DNA of 64,000 bases, from the NCBI GenBank assembly GCA_034665305.1, contig JAXDFZ010000011.1, forward strand, positions 186,001 through 250,000, written 5' to 3'. The notes below the pieces were generated by a model that saw only the letters and a program-made list of their open reading frames with translations, was not told the origin of the DNA and made no database searches. Positions 25,994 to 34,658 of the stretch are shown piece after piece; the stretch's first letter is position 1; each line of letters starts with the position of its first letter. Made by a program: the position numbers and the translations under genes. Source of the stretch: DASXRU01 sp034665305. GTDB lineage: Bacteria; Acidobacteriota; Blastocatellia; Pyrinomonadales; Pyrinomonadaceae.

Positions 25994-27853
25994 ATGAAAA
26001 AACATTTGCTCACGATTATCGCACTGCTGCTGGTTTTCACAACTCAGTCGGCCGTTGCTCAGCAAAAGACATTAGCGGCGAAACCTGCGAATCCCCGCAT
26101 TTTTCCGTTGGATGAGCTGCGTCCGGGCATGAAGGGCGTGGCGCGAACAGTTTTTTCGGGAACTGAGCCGCAGGAATTCGACGTGGAGATCCTGGGTGTG
26201 TTGCCGGGATATCCGGCGCCACGACAGTCGGCGATTATCGCGCGACTTTCGGGCCCGCAAGTGGAAAAAACCAGCGTCTTTGCCGGTATGTCGGGCTCAC
26301 CAGTTTACATCGATGGACGGCTGGCTGGAGCGATTGCTTTTAGTTTCCCTTTTGCCAAAGAACCTATCTGCGGCATAACTCCAATTCAGGAGATGATCGA
26401 CATTTTTGCCGACGGGTCCGGCAGCAAGGCTGGGCCCCGCGAGCCACGCAGCATTTCGTTTACTCAATTGGCGAGTACCGATTGGAAGCCCAATCTGCCA
26501 AAACAGGCAATCGCCGGCGCACCCATGATCGCTTCGGTGTCGGGCGGCTCGCCCCTGGTGGCTTTGATGGGCCAGCAGATTCAGCCGATTGCAACTCCCG
26601 TAGTTTTCGGTGGGATCAGTCAGCAGGCGCTGAACCTCTTCGCGTCCGATTTGGTTAGCAATGGTTTGCTGCCGTTGTCCGGTGCGGGAGGAGCAGCCGC
26701 GATCACGCCGATGGGACCGGTGACGGAGAAAACGCTGGCGCCTGGTACGTCGGTTAGTGTGCAGTTGGTGCGTGGTGATTATTCAATCGCGGCTTCGGGC
26801 ACCGTGACGATGCGGGACGGAGATCAGATTTACGCTTTCGGGCACCCGTTTCTGAGCCTGGGCACCGCCGACATGCCGATGGCGGAATCGTCGGTGGTGA
26901 CGGTGATTGCCAATACTAATAACTCGTTCAAACTTGCTGTCCCGGGCCAGATGGTGGGTGCGGTTTCGCAGGACCGTGCGACCGGAGTCTTTGGAAAACT
27001 GCGCCAGTCGCCGCGCATGATTCCAGTCAAGATCAAACTCCATACGAGCCGGGCGCGCATCGAAGAGTTCTCGTACGAAGTTGCCAACGATCCGTTCCTG
27101 ACACCACTGCTGGTGAACCTGACCATCTACAACACTATCACTGCCAGCGAGCGTAGCCTGGGCGAGTCAACCATCAGCATTCGGGGAACAGTTGGTATCA
27201 AGGGGCAGGCCCCAGTGGAACTGGAACGCCGCTTTTCAGCTGCGAACGCTCCCGTAATGGCTGCGGGCTCTATCGCAGTGCCGGTTGCGGCGCTGCTGAC
27301 CAGCGGATTCGACAATGTCCAGATAGACGGTATTTCGCTGGACATCGTTTCCAGCGATACCAAATATGCCGCCACGTTGGAACGGATTTCCCTCGATCGC
27401 AACGAAGCGCGCCGGGGCGAGAATATCGAAATCCAGGCGTACGTTCGCACCGACTCCGGCAAGCAGTTCGTGCAAAGAATTCCCGTGCAGATTCCCGCCG
27501 ACGCTCCTCCGGGACAGTTGGTAATCTTCGTGGGTGATGGCGGCGCATTGCAGGAGAGTTCCGGAGCCAAGGCGTTCGTGCCACAGGATCTGGGCCAACT
27601 GGTAACTCAGATCAACAAGATTCGTAAGGATGATCGCCTGTACGTGAAACTCTTTCGCATCACGCCGGGAGTCGTGATCGGCACCAGTGAATTGCCGAAC
27701 CTGCCGCCTTCAGTGGTTGCGACCTTGAACAATGATCGCAGCTCCGGTGGTTACACGGCGATGCCGCTTTCGCCTTTGTTTGAGAAGGAATTGGCGCCGG
27801 CAGACTTCGTTATTAACGGACAACAAGTGATAGCGATCGAAGTGATCCGGTAG
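25994..27853 (+). CDS. Exported SpoIVB-type (peptidase S55) protein
   Basis: A 619-aa protein. The signal peptide MKKHLLTIIALLLVF...AVAQQ decides the ATG at 25994 over a TTG at 25943. Residues 30-160 carry the S55 pattern: ELRPGMKGVARTVFSG (start of the domain) and VFAGMSGSPVYIDGRLAGA with the Ser of SGSP. In Bacillus SpoIVB this fold cleaves a sporulation regulator; acidobacterial relatives are exported proteins of unknown target. The rest is beta-rich with no motif I recognise. A ribosome site GGGGA lies about 12 nt upstream. Confidence 0.82.
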   Translation: MKKHLLTIIALLLVFTTQSAVAQQKTLAAKPANPRIFPLDELRPGMKGVARTVFSGTEPQEFDVEILGVLPGYPAPRQSAIIARLSGPQVEKTSVFAGMSGSPVYIDGRLAGAIAFSFPFAKEPICGITPIQEMIDIFADGSGSKAGPREPRSISFTQLASTDWKPNLPKQAIAGAPMIASVSGGSPLVALMGQQIQPIATPVVFGGISQQALNLFASDLVSNGLLPLSGAGGAAAITPMGPVTEKTLAPGTSVSVQLVRGDYSIAASGTVTMRDGDQIYAFGHPFLSLGTADMPMAESSVVTVIANTNNSFKLAVPGQMVGAVSQDRATGVFGKLRQSPRMIPVKIKLHTSRARIEEFSYEVANDPFLTPLLVNLTIYNTITASERSLGESTISIRGTVGIKGQAPVELERRFSAANAPVMAAGSIAVPVAALLTSGFDNVQIDGISLDIVSSDTKYAATLERISLDRNEARRGENIEIQAYVRTDSGKQFVQRIPVQIPADAPPGQLVIFVGDGGALQESSGAKAFVPQDLGQLVTQINKIRKDDRLYVKLFRITPGVVIGTSELPNLPPSVVATLNNDRSSGGYTAMPLSPLFEKELAPADFVINGQQVIAIEVIR

Positions 27854-27920
27854 ATCGCTTGAGCCCGCACCGCAGCCGCGCATACTCGTGTCCCACGGCA
27901 CAAGTCCGCATTCCCAATAC

Positions 27921-28150
27921 CCTGAGCCCGCGTAGCGGGCGCCGATAATCGTAGCCCACGGCGCCAGCCGCGGGTACCGGGGTGATTCTGTTTCCCAGCC
28001 CGCAAAGCGGGCGGCACAATCAGACAATCCTGATCGTACGACCCTTCACCAATTATGTCGCCCCTACGGGGCTCTATGCGGTGAAGGGAATACTGTACCC
28101 ACAGCTGGCGCTGTGGGCTACGGATATCTGCGCCCGCTGCACGGGCTACG
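27921..28150. repeat. Composite palindrome element, copy 1
   Basis: In order: GAGCCCGCGTAGCGGGCG; CCCACGGCGCCAGCCGCGGG; CAGCCCGCAAAGCGGGCGGC; CCCCTACGGGGCTC; CCCACAGCTGGCGCTGTGGG; GGATATCTGCGCCCG. A second element with the same module order lies at 28958-29189. Together with degenerate material before it, it fills the 438-bp space between the S55 gene and the VIT remnant. Confidence 0.8.
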
Positions 28151-28291
28151 CCCAACGGCCCCCGGCTCGTTTATCTGAGGCCAGGCGCAAGATTCACGCG
28201 ACCCGTACGTTCTCAAGCATGAAGGGAACGTCCGCCTTCGTTTTGTTCATTCCATTCCGCGGCTTTTGCCCAAATCTGGTGTGAGGTAGTT

Positions 28292-28938
28292 ATGAAAAAA
28301 CTAATTCCCATAACAGCCAGTCTGCTTTGCGTCGCCATGCTGGTTTGCAGCTTGATAACTCCAACCGGCAGCGGCCAGGAGTTAGCGCCCGTACCGGTTC
28401 AGCATTTCCAAACGGCGGCTTCGAATTTGATCATCCCTCAGGCTCGCTCCTACGCGATGTATCCGCGGGCGCAGCTGATTCAAATCAGCGACATCTCTGC
28501 CGACATCCGCATTTTGCAGCAGGTCGCGACCACTACCCTCGAAATCGGGCTGTCGAATCCGACCACAACCCAGCAGGAAGCCGAAATGCTCGTGCCCATT
28601 CCCGATGGTGCCGTGGTTCGCTCATTCGAGACCAATCGAATGCTAACCGGTCGAATTTGTTTATGACGCAGAACATGGAGCGCGTCGAGATCACTAACGT
28701 CCAACAAATCACGGATCGCACCTTCTTCCGGCGCAACAACCGCTGGGTCGATGCCAGTGTGTTAGACCGGGAAAAGGACCTTAAACCGGATCGCACCATC
28801 GAATTCGGCACCGATGAATTCTATCGACTGGTAGATCGTTTGGTGGCTGAAGGCCGGCAGGGCGTGCTCGCATTGTCGGGAGAAATGCTGCTCATAATGG
28901 ATGGTAAGACGGTGTTGGTTAAGGCGCCGGCGAAGTGA
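28292..28938 (+). pseudogene. VIT-domain (VIT-VWA type) protein with internal deletion
   Basis: The first frame (28292-28666) gives a signal peptide MKKLIPITASLLCVAMLV and the start of a VIT domain (SDISADIRILQQVATTT, EMLVPIPDGAVVRSFETN), then stops. Another frame from about 28670 to 28938 reads VEITNVQQITDRTFF, RWVDASVLD and EFYRLVDRLVAEGR, the C-terminal tail expected of such exported VIT-VWA proteins. The rest of VIT and the whole VWA domain are gone, with a frame change at the junction near 28650-28672. Relatives are several hundred residues longer. Confidence 0.78.
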
Positions 28939-28957
28939 CTTTCCCAAAAGCACACGG

Positions 28958-29189
28958 CCTGAGCCCGCGCAGCGGGCGCAGATAACCGTACCCACGGCGC
29001 AAGCCGTGGGTGCCCGGCGTTAATGTCTCCCCAGCCCGCGAAGCGGGCGGCATCACCAAACAATTTTGGCTAATAGAACCCCCGGTCGTTTTATGCCCCC
29101 CCCCTTTCGGGGCTCCATGCTCTCTATTGGTCGCTCTACCTACAACTGCGCTGTAGGCTACGGATATCCGCGCCCGTTGCGCGGGCTCG
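28958..29189. repeat. Composite palindrome element, copy 2
   Basis: Same modules and order as 27921-28150: GAGCCCGCGCAGCGGGCG; CCCACGGCGCAAGCCGTGGG; CAGCCCGCGAAGCGGGCGGC; CCCCTTTCGGGGCTC; CTACAACTGCGCTGTAG; GGATATCCGCGCCCG. It includes a run of nine C (about 29097). The two copies bracket the VIT pseudogene in the same orientation. Confidence 0.8.
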
Positions 29190-29217
29190 TTGAATTCGAA
29201 CAATTAGCAGCATTAGT

Positions 29218-29844
29218 TCACGGCCTCTCAATGATGATCAGGAAGCGCCGCTCCGACGTTGGTACACGCAGGGTATGAAACGGAAGGGGTGCCGCTTCGA
29301 GCTTCAGCAAAACCGACTCCCCCGCAAATAGCAGCAAACGGCACTGCGGCGGCGTCCACTCGATCAAGCGCGGCAACAGCACTTCAAAACGATCCAACGC
29401 CCGGCAGGTGACCGCATCGCCTTCCGGTGCCGGCAACTGCTCAAACCGCTCCGCGACCACTGTCGCCCGCTCATCACACTGCAAAGTCTTTAACGCTTCG
29501 CGCAGGAAGATGCTTTTCTTGGGTGACGATTCGATTAGCGTCGCGCTGACATCTGCTCGAAGCGCCAGACACGGAATAATTGGCAATCCCCCGCCCGACC
29601 CCACATCCACTACCCGCGCGTTTCGTTCCAAATAAGGCAGAAGCAGCAGCGACTCCAGCACATGGCGCGTGGCAAATTCTTCTGGCGCGCAAGGCGCGAC
29701 CAGGTGCAGCCGTGGATTCCAACGGAGCAGCAGGTCATAATAAAAGGTCAGCCGCGTAATCGCTTCCGCGTTCAGCGTGACGCCGAAGAGCGGAGCGTTG
29801 CGTTCCAGCGCCGCGGAAAATTCTGTTTGGATTGACTTCTTCAT
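29218..29844 (-). CDS. rsmG: 16S rRNA (guanine527-N7)-methyltransferase
   Basis: Methylates G527 in the 530 loop of 16S rRNA. The SAM motif is VVDVGSGGGLPIIPCLA, preceded by ATRHVLESLLLLPYL and followed by TLIESSPKKSIFLREAL. The ATG at 29844 (MKKSIQTEF) is chosen over an upstream frame start at 29946, whose extra 34 codons come from palindrome sequence. The length is 208 aa. In many bacteria this gene is next to mnmG/parA; neither is here. Confidence 0.94.
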   Translation of the reverse strand: MKKSIQTEFSAALERNAPLFGVTLNAEAITRLTFYYDLLLRWNPRLHLVAPCAPEEFATRHVLESLLLLPYLERNARVVDVGSGGGLPIIPCLALRADVSATLIESSPKKSIFLREALKTLQCDERATVVAERFEQLPAPEGDAVTCRALDRFEVLLPRLIEWTPPQCRLLLFAGESVLLKLEAAPLPFHTLRVPTSERRFLIIIERP

Positions 29845-29915
29845 TAGCGACGATAGTGGCACACACTTGGGTCTGTGAGAACGCTTACAACGGTCAGTGT
29901 CAGCGCGGAGCGGGG

Positions 29916-29990
29916 CCGTAGCCCGACCGTGAGGGAGGGCTTCCACTTGCGTACACTCAATCTAAGCCCTCCCTGACGGTCGGGCTACTG
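29916..29990. repeat. Inverted GTAGCCCGACCGT element between divergent genes
   Basis: GTAGCCCGACCGTGAGGGAG at 29918 is mirrored by CTCCCTGACGGTCGGGCTAC ending at 29987, with AAGC at the inner edges, giving arms of about 25 bp and a 20-nt loop. It lies in the 202-bp divergent space between rsmG and the decarboxylase, where promoters for both must be. Confidence 0.75.
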
Positions 29991-30046
29991 CACCCGGTCG
30001 ACGCGACGGTCATCTCATCACAACTTCAGGACCCACAGAAAATAAC

Positions 30047-31513
30047 ATGAGCGAATCATTAAGCCAGCAACATCAAATACTCGGTACGGCGGTCACGCGG
30101 ATAATCAGCGATTACGCGCGGCAACTGGAAGACGCGCCGCTGAACTCCGGAGCCACGCCGGCTGAATTGGCCCAACTCTTCGCCGAGCCGATGCCGGAAT
30201 CGGGTATCAGCGTAGAGGAAATATTGGATCGTTTCACCAGCGATATCGCGCCGCACGCGATGCAGATTTCAAGTCCGCGCTATTACGGCCAATTCAATCC
30301 GGCGCCGCTGCCCATCGGAGTCTGGGCGGACGCGTTGACTTCGGCGCTCAATCAAAACGCCGGAGCCTGGCGCAATGGACCATCGTCAGCCCTGGTGGAA
30401 ACGCAGGTCCTGAGGTGGTTGTGCGAGCTGATTGGGTATGGGCCCGAAAGTTTTGGCGTTCTGGCGAGCGGTGGTTCCGAAGCAAATCTAATCGCGTTGA
30501 AATGCGCTCGCGATCATGCGAACCAGGAAATTTCTGTCGCCGGACTACTGGCGACGAACAGCAAGCTCGTCGTGTATGGATCGGAGCAGTGCCACTTTTC
30601 CGTGGAAAAGAGTTTGGACATCCTGGGGATGGGCCGGAACAGTTTGCGCAAGATCGCGACCGACGATCGCTTTCACGTGCGCGTGGATGAACTGGTAAAG
30701 ACTATGGCCCGCGATCGTGAATCGGGGTTAGTGCCTTGCTGCATCATCGGGCTCGCCGGCGCCACTTCCACGGGTGTCATCGATCCTCTTGAAGAACTGG
30801 CCGCGATTGCCCGTGAGAATAATTGCTGGTTCCACGCCGACGCAGCGTATGCCGGCGCGCTTGGTTTTTCCGACAAGCATCGGCCGCAACTGCGAGGTGT
30901 CGAGCAGGCCAACTCCGTCACTTTCGATCCGCACAAATGGATGTTTGTGCCGTTCGTTTGCGGTGCGACGTTGGTGCGCGATGGCGCGTCCGTCCTGCGC
31001 AATGCCTTCGACATGACGCCGGAATACCTCAACGAAGATCGCGGCGGCGCCGATGTGGAATACGACATGTTTCGCTACGGCCAGATGGGCACGCGCCGCT
31101 TCAATGCTTTGAAAGTTTGGATGGCCTTGAAGTTCATGGGCAAGCGTGGCTATGCGGAGGTCGTTGAGCGGCACATTGAACTGACGCACTACCTGGCGGC
31201 GCGGCTTGACGAGTTGCCGGATTTCCAAAGAGTTGGTGAAGTTGAAACTGCGGTTTGTTGCTTCCGTTATTTACCGGCGGCGGTCCGTGAATTGGACTCG
31301 TCACAACAAGATCAAGTCCAGAAGTCCCTGCAGCAACGAATTGAGCATAGCGGCAAAGCCTTCTTTCCTTCTACGGTATTGCATGGGCGGCGGGCATTGC
31401 GCATAAATATCAATAGCTTCCTCACCGAGCATCGACACATCGATGATCTGATAGAATTATTACAACTTGAAGCGGCAGCCTTGTTGCAGGAAGGTTTTAG
31501 TGATGACAAATGA
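30047..31513 (+). CDS. PLP-dependent group II amino acid decarboxylase
   Basis: Family of aromatic-L-amino-acid, glutamate and diaminobutyrate decarboxylases, 488 aa. Residues 141-146 (SGGSEA) bind the cofactor phosphate, HADAAYAG (263-270) provides the Asp that pairs with the pyridine nitrogen, and FDPHKWMF holds the PLP lysine Lys297. The N-terminal substrate-side HAMQISSPRYYGQFNPAP is also family-like. The specific amino acid cannot be read. The last codons overlap the next gene by 11 nt. Confidence 0.9.
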   Translation: MSESLSQQHQILGTAVTRIISDYARQLEDAPLNSGATPAELAQLFAEPMPESGISVEEILDRFTSDIAPHAMQISSPRYYGQFNPAPLPIGVWADALTSALNQNAGAWRNGPSSALVETQVLRWLCELIGYGPESFGVLASGGSEANLIALKCARDHANQEISVAGLLATNSKLVVYGSEQCHFSVEKSLDILGMGRNSLRKIATDDRFHVRVDELVKTMARDRESGLVPCCIIGLAGATSTGVIDPLEELAAIARENNCWFHADAAYAGALGFSDKHRPQLRGVEQANSVTFDPHKWMFVPFVCGATLVRDGASVLRNAFDMTPEYLNEDRGGADVEYDMFRYGQMGTRRFNALKVWMALKFMGKRGYAEVVERHIELTHYLAARLDELPDFQRVGEVETAVCCFRYLPAAVRELDSSQQDQVQKSLQQRIEHSGKAFFPSTVLHGRRALRININSFLTEHRHIDDLIELLQLEAAALLQEGFSDDK

Positions 31514-31820
31514 GGAGATGGAACGATCGGTAGACTTTATTTTAAAACAGCAAGCACAATTTGCGGCCGATATGCAGAAAGCAGGAGAGCGGCAAACGCG
31601 AACTGAGGAAAACCTCGGAACTGTCGTCGAATTGGTAGGACAAATTGCGCAAACTCAGTTACAGATGGCTGAGGCGCAAGCGCAGATGACCGAGGCGCAG
31701 GCGCAGATGACTGAGGCGCAAAAACACACCGATCAAGGACTAGCAGAAACTGATCGACGTTTGAATTCCCTGATCCTGATGGTGGAACGATATCTCAGCA
31801 ACGGCCGAGGAAATAATTAG
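31503..31820 (+). CDS. Small coiled-coil protein with 7-residue repeats
   Basis: A 105-aa, all-helical, charged protein. Residues 48-72 contain tandem QMxEAQA units (QMAEAQAQMTEAQAQMTEAQ) encoded by 21-bp direct repeats; the rest is also heptad-like (LGTVVELVGQIAQTQLQ and ETDRRLNSLILMVERYL). It probably forms a parallel coiled coil. The ATG at 31503 overlaps the decarboxylase stop by 11 nt, supporting real translation. No family function is known to me. Confidence 0.7.
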   Translation: MTNEEMERSVDFILKQQAQFAADMQKAGERQTRTEENLGTVVELVGQIAQTQLQMAEAQAQMTEAQAQMTEAQKHTDQGLAETDRRLNSLILMVERYLSNGRGNN

Positions 31821-31821
31821 A

Positions 31822-33771
31822 TTGATTGCAATAACCATGGTCATGGGGCTAGCCGCTTTCCCCCGGTCTCGGAGACTGCTCGCGTTTGCTTTTTGCTTGC
31901 TCGCTTCTTATTCCGCTTTCGCGCAAAGGCCGCCGAACGAGTCTGACCAACGAACGCGGTCGCTGCCCACAATTCATTCCCGTGCTGAGTTCGATTCCCT
32001 CGCCGTCGTCTACGATCAAAACACGCCCTATGCGTTGCCGCACGTCCTCTTTGTTATCGATCGCAAAGACGGAAACAAAATCTATTACGTCAACACGAAG
32101 CGGTACGCTTTTCACAAAGACTTTGTTAATGGAACTTATCTTTCGCTTGAGCGAGGCCGGGAGTTTTTCGAAAACAATTATCTGAAGCCGAACCGGCGTT
32201 TCATCCTGGGGACGATTGCGTACCAGACACCCGTGCGAATGTGGACGTTCGAATTCTGGGAAGGCGATCTGATAACGGCTGAAGCGATCAAACTAACGGC
32301 GGACCTGATAAATAAAAGCTTTTTCACTTCCGTGCGTTACAAGCCAAACTCGTTGCGTCAGGACGAAGCCTCGGCAACTATTCAGGGATTGCAGCGCGTC
32401 TCGCAAAGCGAGATCGCGAAAGAGCAAGCCTACCAGGCATTGAATATTGCCCACGGCCTGGGCCGCATTCACATTATTCAAAAGATGGATGAACACGTCG
32501 AAATTGGCTTCAACGAAATCCTCGTGCTGAACGAAGTTCCGATTCAGTTACCGCCGGTTGCCGGAGTTATAACCTCGCAGCCCTCCACGCCGCTGTCGCA
32601 CATTAATCTACTGGCCAAGGGCTGGGGCGTGCCCAACGCGTACATCAAAAACGCGACTGAGCTGCTGAAGCAATATGATGGTTGGTGGGTTTCTTTCGAG
32701 ACGAAGCGCGATAATTATTCGATCAAACGCGCCGACCTGGATGAGCTGAAACTGTATCAACAACGCCTGGCCCAGCGGCTGGACGTGATGAAACCGCATT
32801 CCGATCTGGCCGAGAAACGAATCGCCGGGTTGCGCCAACAGCGGCGGAAATCTTCGATCGCCTACGGTGGCAAGTCGGCGAACCTGGGGGAAGTGATGAA
32901 TTCGCGCCTGCCAGGCATTGTCGTGCCCGACGGTTTTTCGCTCCCGTTTTTCTATTACGATCAATTCATCAAAGAGAATAATCTCGAGAGCGGGCTTTAC
33001 GAGATGATGAGCGAAAAGCGGTTCGTTCATGATCCGGCGTATCGACGCGAACGACTGGCCGCGATGCGCGAAAAAATCCAACGCGGCCGTCTCAACGAAG
33101 GTTTGCGAGCCGAGGTTACGCGCCGCGCGGAGTTGCAGTTTCCCGCCAAAGGTCTGTTTGTGCGCAGTTCTTCAAACGTCGAAGACTTGCCGAACTTCAG
33201 CGGCGCCGGACTCTACACCACTGTGCCGAACGTGCGCGGCGCCGATCAGTTGACCGAAGCCATCAAGACCGTTTGGGCTTCGCTCTGGAACTTTGAAGCG
33301 TACGAAGCACGCGAGCGCGCCGGGGTCGATCATTCGCAATGCTACATGGCGGTGCTGATTCAGGAAGGCATTAACTCGGAAAGCTCCGGCGTGATGATTA
33401 CCGCCGACCCGTTCGACAAAGACAACAAAGGCGCGATTTACATCAGCGCCAAACGTGGCCTGGGAATCAAGGTCGTCGAGGGCCAGCGGATCGCCGAACA
33501 GATTGTTTTCGGGATTCGTAGTCAGGCGGTGCGCGTGTTGACGCGGTCGGCGGAAGACAGTTTGCTGACGTTTGATGAACGAGGCGGCGTCAAAGAAGTT
33601 CCTATCGCGGGAGATCGTGTGGTGCTGACGGACGACGTCATACGCCGGCTCGCGGCGGCCGCGGCGAATATCAAACGCGTTTTTGGTGAAAAAGAACAGG
33701 ACATCGAATGGGCCTACATGAAAGGGCAGATCTATATTGTGCAGGCGCGTCCCTTCATCGCCGGCGGCTGA
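31822..33771 (+). CDS. Exported PEP/pyruvate dikinase-like protein (swivel + ATP-grasp)
   Basis: A 649-aa protein. Residues 17-35 look like a signal peptide (RRLLAFAFCLLASYSAFAQ). An unrecognised domain runs to about 235. Residues 240-275 match the phosphohistidine swivel domain (VAGVITSQPSTPLSHINLLA, His260). From about 345 comes the PPDK_N ATP-grasp domain (YGGKSANLGEVMNS, VRSSSNVEDLPNFSGAG, IEWAYMKGQIYIVQARPF). The PEP-binding barrel is absent, and swivel before ATP-grasp is the reverse of PEP synthase. The start is uncertain: TTG at 31822 has GAGG upstream; ATGs at 31837 and 31843 also fit. Confidence 0.85.
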   Translation: MIAITMVMGLAAFPRSRRLLAFAFCLLASYSAFAQRPPNESDQRTRSLPTIHSRAEFDSLAVVYDQNTPYALPHVLFVIDRKDGNKIYYVNTKRYAFHKDFVNGTYLSLERGREFFENNYLKPNRRFILGTIAYQTPVRMWTFEFWEGDLITAEAIKLTADLINKSFFTSVRYKPNSLRQDEASATIQGLQRVSQSEIAKEQAYQALNIAHGLGRIHIIQKMDEHVEIGFNEILVLNEVPIQLPPVAGVITSQPSTPLSHINLLAKGWGVPNAYIKNATELLKQYDGWWVSFETKRDNYSIKRADLDELKLYQQRLAQRLDVMKPHSDLAEKRIAGLRQQRRKSSIAYGGKSANLGEVMNSRLPGIVVPDGFSLPFFYYDQFIKENNLESGLYEMMSEKRFVHDPAYRRERLAAMREKIQRGRLNEGLRAEVTRRAELQFPAKGLFVRSSSNVEDLPNFSGAGLYTTVPNVRGADQLTEAIKTVWASLWNFEAYEARERAGVDHSQCYMAVLIQEGINSESSGVMITADPFDKDNKGAIYISAKRGLGIKVVEGQRIAEQIVFGIRSQAVRVLTRSAEDSLLTFDERGGVKEVPIAGDRVVLTDDVIRRLAAAAANIKRVFGEKEQDIEWAYMKGQIYIVQARPFIAGG

Positions 33772-33858
33772 GTAGCCCACGCTTCAGCCTGTGTTATCCG
33801 TTTTTCCAAAGCCTCTGTTGACAGAACTGATCACAAAACTAAAGTCTGTGCCACTTAT

Positions 33859-34653
33859 ATGAACAACAATATCTTTGCTGAGGGAATTCTGCGGGGCCAA
33901 GTGGCGTTTGTTACCGGTGGCGGGACCGGCATCACGGGCGGCGTCGCCCGCGCCCTGGCGGAAGCGGGCGCGAATGTCGCGCTCGTGAGTCGCAGCATCG
34001 AACACCTTACGCCCGCCGCCGAATTGATTAACGCCGCAGCGGGTTCGACTCATGGCGCAGCGTTTGCCGTCGCTGCCGACGTGCGCAAGCCTGATGAAGT
34101 GGAAAAAGCGATCGCCGCGACTATCGAACGTTTCGGCAAGATTGATATCGTGGTGAACGGCGCGGCGGGCAACTTTCTCAGTCCGGCGTCGGAGTTATCA
34201 CCCAACGGTTTTGGCACCGTCGTCGATATCGATCTCAAGGGCACGTTTAATGTTTGCCGCGCTGCTTTTGCAGAGTTGAAAAAAAATCGTGGCCACATTC
34301 TAAACATCAGCGCCACGCTGCATTACGGCGGCACGCCATACCAACTTCACGTCTCGGCCGCGAAGGCCGGGGTTGATGCGTTAACGCGGAACCTGGCCGT
34401 CGAGTGGGGCCGCCATGGCATTCGCGTCAATGCCATCGCTCCCGGTCCGATCGATGACACCGAAGGCATGAAGCGTCTGGTGCCCGAGCCCGTGAAAGAA
34501 AAACTGCTGCGCCACATTCCTCTCGGACGCTTCGGACGAATTGCCGACATCGAAAAGGCCGCGCTATTTCTTTGTTCCGACGCCGCAAGTTTTATCAACG
34601 GCGCCGTGCTGGTCGTCGACGGCGGCAATTGGCTTGCATCCGGAACGTTTTGA
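33859..34653 (+). CDS. SDR oxidoreductase, 2,4-dienoyl-CoA reductase type
   Basis: A 264-aa short-chain dehydrogenase. The nucleotide loop is FVTGGGTGITGGVA. NGAAGNFLSPASELS and DIDLKGTFNVCRAAF closely resemble peroxisomal/bacterial 2,4-dienoyl-CoA reductases, which reduce polyunsaturated acyl-CoAs for beta-oxidation. The usual YxxxK Tyr is absent (HVSAAKAGVDALTRN keeps only Lys), as is normal for that subfamily. APGPIDDTEGM follows. It stops 5 nt before trpE, so the two may be cotranscribed despite unrelated roles. Confidence 0.87.
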   Translation: MNNNIFAEGILRGQVAFVTGGGTGITGGVARALAEAGANVALVSRSIEHLTPAAELINAAAGSTHGAAFAVAADVRKPDEVEKAIAATIERFGKIDIVVNGAAGNFLSPASELSPNGFGTVVDIDLKGTFNVCRAAFAELKKNRGHILNISATLHYGGTPYQLHVSAAKAGVDALTRNLAVEWGRHGIRVNAIAPGPIDDTEGMKRLVPEPVKEKLLRHIPLGRFGRIADIEKAALFLCSDAASFINGAVLVVDGGNWLASGTF

Positions 34654-34658
34654 TCGGC

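Noticed and set aside
28327..28938. 203-codon frame as a single intact gene
   Set aside because: Only its last 90 codons look like protein; the first part is the off-frame shadow of the VIT coding sequence.
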